The translations under genes were made by a program, and so were the position numbers. Shown here piece by piece: positions 56,762 through 64,000 of a stretch of 64,000 nt of DNA (within the stretch, counting starts at the first letter, position 1; each line of letters starts with the position of its first letter). The notes beneath the pieces are model-generated. The model did no database searches, was not told the origin of the DNA, and worked only from the letters and a program-made list of their open reading frames with translations. The stretch is from Saccharum officinarum (lineage: Eukaryota; Streptophyta; Magnoliopsida; Poales; Poaceae), in assembly GCA_020631735.1 (NCBI GenBank), contig CM036197.1, forward strand, positions 40,719,880 to 40,783,879, given 5' to 3'.

Positions 56762-59208
56762 TATTATGTGCAGGTTCTATCCAAACCACACACTAGACAA
56801 AATTTTAGTTACTGGTGTAGAAATATAGGAGGAGAATTAAGACCATGTGTGTGGAACGTATTGTGCTTTGGAAGCCGATCACCACAATATATGTCTTTGT
56901 TAATCATCGTTGGATATACTTGTGTTTTGGCAACTGGTTATGCTAAAGGCGGGCATTCTTTTTTAAGGTCTTTTTGTTGAGAACAATTAAATTTGACCGA
57001 ACCTTCCCCGCCATCTGTTGCACCTATGGTAATAAGTATCAGCCATATGCATTCTTGGATGTAGAGGATGGGGATATGTTTAATTCCATCTTCTAAAATA
57101 TGTTGTCTCTGCCTTCTTAATAATATATATGAGATGTACGTCCTTTCCTACTGATATATACTCTATTTGTAGATGCCCAAAGGATTGGAAGATTCTGTTG
57201 TTCAATCCTCAATGATGAGGATACTACTACATACTTAATATAGTGTCACCAAGAAAGTAATAAGTTAATTAAAGGAATAGAAAATTCTACACTAACTCTC
57301 ATGTTGGTACTAAAAGTAGCTTCTAATTCTAGTTTATCTCCCTTTGCCGGTTCTTTCTACTGGCTTTAGTTGCTGTTACACGTAACTAGTGCAAACAATT
57401 CGGCCACATGACCTAACATATAGTTTATGTTCATTAATTCCTTGAATTAGCAGCTAGCACCATGTGTTGATGTTTATAAAAACACCGCAAAATCTAACTC
57501 CAATTCAAGTCAAATACTAGATTATTGCCACAAAAGTTCATATAACCACGGATAACATTAGATATGAGAAGGGGTTACCCGTCAAGCAAACTGCATAGAG
57601 TTACAGCCTTATGTTTCCTTTTTAATTATATATATTATGTGTCGCTGGAGATACTATCTAATGAGTACACGAGCACCTTGTTTAATTTATGTATACTATG
57701 TGTGCACAGAAGTCTAGACAAATCAACTATATTATCTGACTAGGAAGGAAACATATGGAAAGTTGGTTATCGTTAGACGCTTTTGTACTAGGCAGTACAT
57801 TATATTAAATGGTGAACAGCAAAAGATCATTTTGTAGGTTACTAGTACTTAAAAAATGTGGTAAGTACTACTTGATTACAGCCCAACAACATCAACATCA
57901 TTTGTTGTGTCAATCTTTATTTTGTGGTCAATGTGCAAGCCACTTTTTTATCACCTACCCCACTGTGTATAATGTACATATGACGGTAAAAGTGCAACTT
58001 GCATAAAAGTTCATACATATGAACTCAACAATATGTAAAAGTGGCCAAGAGTTTCCTGTAAAAGTAGTACAAAGTCAGATTATATGGTATAATAGTCAAA
58101 AGAAGCCAGTATACACTTCACTAGTAATATATATGCATGTGAACCGGCCAGCAAATATATGATAATAATAGTTAAGTGAAGTACTTAAAAAGGCTTATTA
58201 TAATTTGTTTTTGTTTCAATGAATCGTTTAGACTTCCAGAATCACTAATATTTACTCATTGAATCTTTTTATGATATTTTTTATCAAACATACATAAACA
58301 TCACTGATTTCTAATAATTAAGCCTTTTATGTACTAAGGATTAATGTATATAATATGTGAATCATTGTTTGAGTACAACTAGCTAGTGTACAACTCACGA
58401 TCGAACAAGTAAATCCACCTAGATGAAAACCTCATAAATGTAAGAACGGTTTAGATTTACCTTTGTATTTATTTGTGAGTTGTATAAGAAATGATTATAT
58501 ATATGCGAAGCATTTGTGCCATGTAACGCAGTGACCATGGATGTCCATTAATTTGAGACTTACACGAGATTCTAATTAAATGATAAGTAAATTGGAATGG
58601 ACGTACTGTAGTTTTTCAATATCGATGAAGGCGACAAAACATGCCCCTAATCAGCATGCGCAATAAGCATCACAAAGTGACGACTGACGACGCCAAATGA
58701 GAGGAAAATGAGAGCTCGCGCACATGTACGCACAACAGATCGAAGGCCGGTTTATAGTTTATTAGGCATTTGGGACAACCGAAATTAAAGAAGAGGGAAA
58801 GATTCTGCATAGACTTTGTTTGCCCGGAGGCGCATCATCTAATCATGTCGCCATTTGAAGCTAGCTAGCTTCTCTCCCTCCTCCCCCACACCCACTATTA
58901 TCAAAAGCCAATGAGTGATTAGCTCGCGATTATTTTAGGGTTTAACGGCATCTTTGCCAGGGTGGATGGAACCTTTAGCTAAATTAATGGCCACTAAAGA
59001 TAAGCACTACACCTATTATTAAGACCTGTATTGTACGCATAGTAGCAATGGACGACCACCTATGATAAAGTGACAACATTGGACATGAAATGAGGCGCGA
59101 ACGGGAGGATGGAAGCTTAGTGCGATTAAGGGTGTTGACCTGAAGGAAATGCGTGTGTATTTTTTACATGTAGGTTGAGAGAAAAATACTAACCGACCAG
59201 GAGTTGAT
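56762..59208. other. AT-rich intergenic DNA, no gene
   Basis: No feature beyond scattered AT-rich spacer and a GCTAGCTAGC motif near 58860. Confidence 0.5.
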
Positions 59209-59236
59209 TGTGTGTGCGCGCGCGCACACACACACA
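59209..59236. repeat. alternating (TG)(CG)(CA) palindrome, potential Z-DNA
   Basis: TG repeats pass into CG repeats and then CA repeats without a break in purine-pyrimidine alternation, giving a near-perfect 28-bp palindrome. Confidence 0.9.
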
Positions 59237-60673
59237 CCCTTTGTGATTGATAATGATTGATTTGTCACCCCTTTCAACTCCATAATTTAGTTATTTAAAT
59301 AAATTACTAATATGTCATGTCAAATCTAGCTAGCTATATGTATTCGCCCCAGTCATCTCCAGCTAGATATCCGATCCCTCTCCACACGACATAGTTTAGA
59401 TATACTAGCTAGATTTGGACCAAAATGTTTTTTCCCCCTCGATCGGACCCAACGGCCCGTTTTTCTTTGGACCAAAATGTTATCTTTGTGTTGTTTATTT
59501 ACCTACGGCCGGGAAAGTGGTGTGTGTGGCTTAGCTTGCGGATGTGTGTAGATGATGGATCGATGCTTGATTCTGCAAACAGAATATGTGACCAATGCAA
59601 ATAGTTAAGTGGTACTATATGCTCTCTGCATCCCTTTCTAATAATACTACTACATGGTTAATTAATTTCTACTGATCAGGTCACTGTCATGTTCAATCCC
59701 TGTTCCAAGTACAATTATTAGATTATTACTCCAACGCAGAGCTTAGTTTATAACTTGATGAACCATAAACACGCAACGCAATTATAAATTACTACTGGAG
59801 TACTAGTACTACCGATGTGACTCTTGGCATACAGCTCGATCTATACCTCTGCCGGATCCGAATCCGATAACGTACGTTGGTGCTTTCGGTTGGTCCTTAT
59901 ATGAAGTAGCTACCACCAGTACGTCGTCGGGACCTGGCGGCCATTGCCTGTGCGTGTGATGAACCGGCTGGACTGACCGTCCTGCCGGCAGCCAGCTACA
60001 AGCAAGCTGCAAGCAGTGGAGTGATGAGCCACAGATGGATCGTCCTCCACCATGCACGCACGTGATGGCATGGCGTTTGTGCATGCGGTCATGTGTGCGC
60101 GCGCGTCCCATCTCCGGACCACCACCTCCCAGCTAATAGCTCCGCGCATCCGCGGCTGCCGGCCGGCAGCCCGGCCGGGCGCGGCTCTCTCGAGATATTC
60201 GAGCGCCCCTAGCTACGACCTAAACGCGCGCGCGGGGCCACCACAGACGCACGCATGCGCCTGGAGTGTCCACGTACGCAGCATCATGGAGATCGAGAGG
60301 CGGAGTGAGAGGGGGCCGCCGCCGGGCCGGGCGCTGCCCGTCGCACGTTGCGCCGTGCAGCCGGCGCGACCGCCGAGGCGGGCGCATGTGCGTGCATGCT
60401 GCTGCGTCGTTCCACAACCCCCCACGCCTCGCCATGTTCCGCGCACTGCATTGGCCCTTGCATTGGCCGTCGACGCAGTGGTGGAGGACGACGAGCGGCA
60501 GCCGTGCGCGCTCGTTAAAACTGCCTCAGCACAGCACAGCGCAGTGAAATGATGGTTGGCGCGTTAAAAAGCTGCCTCTCTCCTCCATTCCTTTGGACCA
60601 GAGAGCGCAACATGTGGGCTGTGGAGTCCTCACAAGTCTGGCCCAGTTATGCTAGAATTATCTGGCGTAGTAA
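59237..60673. other. intergenic; GC-rich island about 59820-60560, no gene recognised
   Basis: The island has long open frames in several phases (for example plus 60052-60552) that look like composition shadows; no domain is visible. It could be a promoter or a decayed gene. Confidence 0.4.
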
Positions 60674-61113
60674 GACTACCCGCAGTGGATACTTTAAAAC
60701 GATACTCTAAAGTTTTAGAGTATGAATATAGAGTAAAAACTGCTGCACTGGGTACTCTAAAACGATACTCTATCCTTTCTCTCACTCTATATTTAGAGTA
60801 GTACTGTGCTTACTCTATACTCTGTAGTGGCGGACCCCGCTAGCTAAACAAAGGAAAAAATGCTATAACTCACAAACCAAAAATCCAAATTAAATTTCGA
60901 TTGCACCATTAAATTCGTCTCAATAAATCCTTCAAAACTAGATCACACATGGATATATTTAGATAAAGTGACAAGTCGGTCCCACAGTGAATAGAGTGGA
61001 TAGAGAATGATATAGAGGATGGATGGGTGCGGGAGAATTAAGTATAGAGAAGAGAATCTTGCTGACTAGGACGTATAGATGATGAATATAGAGGTACATG
61101 AGTGCGGGTAGTC
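60674..61113. mobile_element. Tourist MITE (440 bp), TSD TAA
   Basis: The left end GACTACCCGCAGTGG is matched by the right GAGTGCGGGTAGTC. TAA lies at 60671-60673 and 61114-61116. The interior repeats TACTCTAAAACGATACTCTA and related motifs. Confidence 0.88.
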
Positions 61114-61425
61114 TAAGCCTAGTTCCAATCCAGACCAGTTATTAAGTTATTGGGCCTCTACATTATGGGCTTCTACCACTAAAACAACACATTATGGGCT
61201 TCATGTCATTCTGATAGATTACCTCTGTTCTTTTCTTTTTTTTTTATCGGAGATTACCTCTGTTCTAAATGGAGCCAGCGGGTGGCACGAATATGGTGCG
61301 GCATACCCTAGGCCAGTGCAAGCTACTTGGAGGCCAGTAAATTAAGAGGCCAGGCATCCATCCATGGTTCAGGAGGAGCACTACTTCTAGGCACAAAAGA
61401 TAGGAGTACTAATGTACTCGTACTA
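61114..61425. other. spacer, no gene
   Basis: A GGTGCGGCATACCCTAGG phrase (about 61298) recurs as GATGCGGCATACCCTATG at about 62340, hinting at an old repeat on either side. Confidence 0.4.
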
Positions 61426-61679
61426 CTCCCTCTGTCCTAAAATAGAAGTTATTTTCGTTTCTTGAGAAGTCAGTTTTTTTAAAACTTTGACCAATTATAT
61501 AAAAATATTAATATTTATAATACATAATTAGTATCATTAGATAGATCGTTAAATATACTTTCATAATAAAATTATTTAGAGATATAAATGTTGCACGTAT
61601 TTTCTATAAACCTAATCAAAGTTGAGAAAGTTTGACCTACACGTATTTTATAACGTCATCTATTCTGGGAGAGAGGGAG
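61426..61679. mobile_element. Stowaway-like MITE (254 bp)
   Basis: The ends are CTCCCTCTGTCCTAAAATAG and, reverse-complemented, CTCCCTCTCTCCCAGAATAG. TA lies at 61424-61425 and 61680-61681. Confidence 0.85.
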
Positions 61680-61681
61680 TA

Positions 61682-62031
61682 CTTCTAAGCACAAAAGTCC
61701 CACACACGCTATGCTACAGCAGGAGTACGTACTATATACAGTATTCCAGAACGAAAGTCATCCTTTTCTGCATCGATCCAAGAGGCTGAGCCGGCCTGTT
61801 GTAGCTCCCTTCCATTCAATTTAAATAAGATAACATTCTTAATTACTTCCCTCAAACATTTGTCTAAATAATCCCCTAAACTAATAGGTTTAATTTACTC
61901 TCCCGACTATTTGATTTAGTCTAATTTATCCCTCAACAAGATTTGTTATTTTTGTTTCCCCGCATATAAGTTGAGTTTAATATCAAGTTTCGCGAGGCGA
62001 TAGAGGAACCACAAGTTATGTTAGAAAAATA
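61682..62031. other. spacer, no gene
   Basis: Nothing supported beyond AT-rich sequence between two Stowaway elements. Confidence 0.5.
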
Positions 62032-62293
62032 CTCCCTCCATATCGGATTTAGAAGTCGTTTAGGACAGCGACACGGTCTTCAAAACACAACTTTGACCTC
62101 TTGTTTTTATAAAAAAAATATTTATGGAAAAATGATATATGTAAACTTTTATGAAAGTATTTTTCAAGACAAATCTATTCATATAATTTTTACATTTGCA
62201 AACTCAACAACTTAAAAGTTATTGATGATTTATATTCCCAATGTTTGACCCAAACCTTGTCCAAAACGACTTCTAAATCCGATACGGAGGAAG
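62032..62293. mobile_element. Stowaway-like MITE (262 bp)
   Basis: The ends are CTCCCTCCATATCGGATTTA and, reverse-complemented, CTTCCTCCGTATCGGATTTA, with GAAGTCGTTT continuing in both arms. TA lies at 62030-62031 and 62294-62295. Confidence 0.9.
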
Positions 62294-62671
62294 TATATCT
62301 TAATGTTTTGCCATTATTTTGATAGGCTATGAAATTCTGATGCGGCATACCCTATGTCAAAATCCTGGATCTGTCACTGGTTCTAAGCTAAGGCAGCCTG
62401 GACCCTTCTTGATTTTTCTGTCTTTTACCGTATTTATTTAGTACTATATGTCTATATATAAGTATAAGAACTGGGATACCGGTCGGTTTATGGCACCTTG
62501 GCCGGCTGGCGGCGGATACTTTGGGATGTTCGTGCCGTACATGCCCAACAAATTGGATGTGTCTGCTACCTGTGGATTCTCAATCTCATCGAACGTCTGC
62601 TTATTTATGACGTGCATGATGACATTTGGTTTTGTGTTACCACATACAGTACTGTCGGTGAGATTACTTAA
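62294..62671. other. spacer, no gene
   Basis: Open frames on both strands at 62444-62777 overlap the next MITE and show no domain. Confidence 0.5.
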
Positions 62672-62909
62672 GGCCTGGTTTAGATGCAAGGCTAGAGTTG
62701 AAATTTTTTTTTGCTCTCTCTTCATCACATCAATCTTTGTACGCATGCATGAAATAATAAATATAGATAAAAAATAACTAATTGTACAGTTTAGTTATAA
62801 ATCACGAGACGAATCTTTTGAGCCTAGTTAATCCATGATTAGACATTAATTGTTAAATACAAACGAAAGTGCTACAGTTAGAAAAATTCTAAGCGATCTA
62901 AACGAGGCC
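62672..62909. mobile_element. Tourist MITE (238 bp), TSD TAA
   Basis: The ends are GGCCTGGTTTAGATGC and, reverse-complemented, GGCCTCGTTTAGATCG. TAA lies at 62669-62671 and 62910-62912. It is the same family as 17835-18064. Confidence 0.9.
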
Positions 62910-62912
62910 TAA

Positions 62913-63285
62913 GTTCAACTCTGGCATATGCCTGGGGACTTGGTGCAATGAAAACCCGGAGAAGATGCCCGCCTTACATATAGTTCTTTTGGCTAAACAG
63001 TGACAAATTTTGCCCTAGCTTTAATTCCACCTAACATGCAGAAAACGGGCAAAAATTATTATTATTAATTACTTTTAATAATTGACATGGATAGTTCTTC
63101 AAAATGCTTAATATCCATTCACCTCAAAAGCAAAAATAGAGAAGCTCTTTCTGGAATAGAATTCCATTGTTAACCAATGGACGCAGCTGAATAGCTGGCC
63201 ACCAGGTTTTGCACAGCACACCAATAGGCACGCCACTAATAATGTTTCTACTTGACTCTGTCCACTACTAACTGTTTATGTGATT
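62913..63285. other. spacer, no gene
   Basis: No supported feature. Confidence 0.5.
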
Positions 63286-63518
63286 AGAGCAAGTATAATA
63301 AAGGGCTGTAAGCAAGCCGTATACTAAGGTAGAGGAGAGAGAAGAGAACCTGGCCGTAAGCTTACAGCTGGCTCAGGTATAAGAACCAAGAAAGTCTATG
63401 AGACAAACAAGTGGGTCATGTATTAATAGAGAAGAACCAACTACTATATAGGTAGGCTGAGAGATGGCTGCAAGGATCCTATACAACAAGCAGCAGGCTG
63501 TATTATTAGCCTTGCTCT
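63286..63518. mobile_element. MITE with AGAGCAAG ends (233 bp)
   Basis: The left AGAGCAAGTATAATAAAGGG and the right, reverse-complemented, AGAGCAAGGCTAATAATACA have inner CAGCCTGCTGCT-type arms. No matching TSD is visible because another MITE abuts it on the right. Confidence 0.75.
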
Positions 63519-63520
63519 CA

Positions 63521-63713
63521 GGGCAGTCTCAGTGGGGGTTTCATGACCTAGTTTCCAATACACTCATATTTTGGAAACAGTGCAAAAGAGTTTTATCCCC
63601 ATGAAACTATCTCTACTCCAATGAAACTTTTATCATCTCTCTCTTAATTAATGCAGTACCATGTCAGCGTATTTAATGCTTATGAAACTCTACGAAACTC
63701 GTTGAGACTGGCC
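63521..63713. mobile_element. MITE of the GTTTCATG family (193 bp)
   Basis: The ends are GGGCAGTCTCAGTGGGGGTT and, reverse-complemented, GGCCAGTCTCAACGAGTTTC. It is the same family as the degraded copy at 54257-54443 and almost touches the preceding MITE. Confidence 0.75.
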
Positions 63714-64000
63714 TTAGTGTATCCTTTCTTATATCTCGGAAACTGTCTTTTTCCCTCGGATCAAGTGTTGCTAACCTAACTACTGACGCATTACATACAT
63801 CATGCAGCATGTATCAATGTCAAAATAATGTCAGTTGATACATACTCCTATAGTAATAAAAAAAAACGCTCGTTTTCTGCTAAAAAAATTGGGATCTAAA
63901 GCGGCATAGTTTCGCAGCATATGCCGGCCCCCAAAATACAAATAAGACTTCACAGCTAGAGACGAGGACGACAAGAAGGCACTAACTGTTGGACTCTCTG
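63714..64000. other. window end, no gene
   Basis: Nothing supported. Confidence 0.5.

Noticed and set aside
60052..60552. A 166-codon frame in the GC-rich island
   Set aside because: Biased composition, several overlapping frames, no domain.

Overview
This is nuclear DNA of a grass, most likely a panicoid or andropogonoid such as the sorghum, sugarcane or Miscanthus group. The signs are intron-containing genes with GT-AG splice sites, GC-rich first exons, AT-rich intergenic DNA, dense Tourist, Stowaway and hAT miniature elements, and nested Ty3/gypsy retrotransposons. The taxon is inferred from style; no marker gene is present. I found no tRNA, rRNA, CRISPR or bacterial-type features.

Layout. 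1-2655: 5' part of a Ty3/gypsy element on the minus strand (LTR, PBS, gag, protease, reverse transcriptase) running off the left edge. 2656-6467: intergenic, with a short SINE remnant, a possible exon near 4.0 kb, a Stowaway MITE and a degenerate minisatellite. 6468-8182: an F-box gene (minus) split by two MITEs. 8.2-11.7 kb: repeats, an unrecognised decayed coding fragment and a Tourist MITE. 12122-16754: a five-exon AT-hook/PPC (AHL) gene with two AT-hooks, minus strand, carrying a 718-bp foldback element in an intron. 17.1-18.7 kb: a MITE cluster. 20222-21562: a four-exon heavy-metal-associated isoprenylated plant protein (HIPP), plus strand. 24526-25458: a single-exon AHL gene with one AT-hook, minus strand.

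From 28.6 to 47.3 kb there is a retrotransposon nest. A degraded element with gag and two tandem protease-like modules but no visible polymerase carries two further insertions. One lies in its 5' LTR (31915-35856, TSD GGAAC) and one in its internal region (40836-44456, TSD CCATA). Both look like solo LTRs. A related LTR copy lies just upstream (28608-30013).

From 47.3 to 64 kb I see no convincing protein-coding gene. The region holds a 109-nt TA repeat, a G-box pair, a 1.26-kb hAT-type element, a TRIM-like miniature LTR element and many MITEs with recognisable target-site duplications (TSDs). The genes that look functional are the two AHL genes, which encode chromatin/transcription regulators, and the HIPP gene, which encodes a metal-binding, membrane-anchored protein. 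Nothing suggests that they act together in one pathway.
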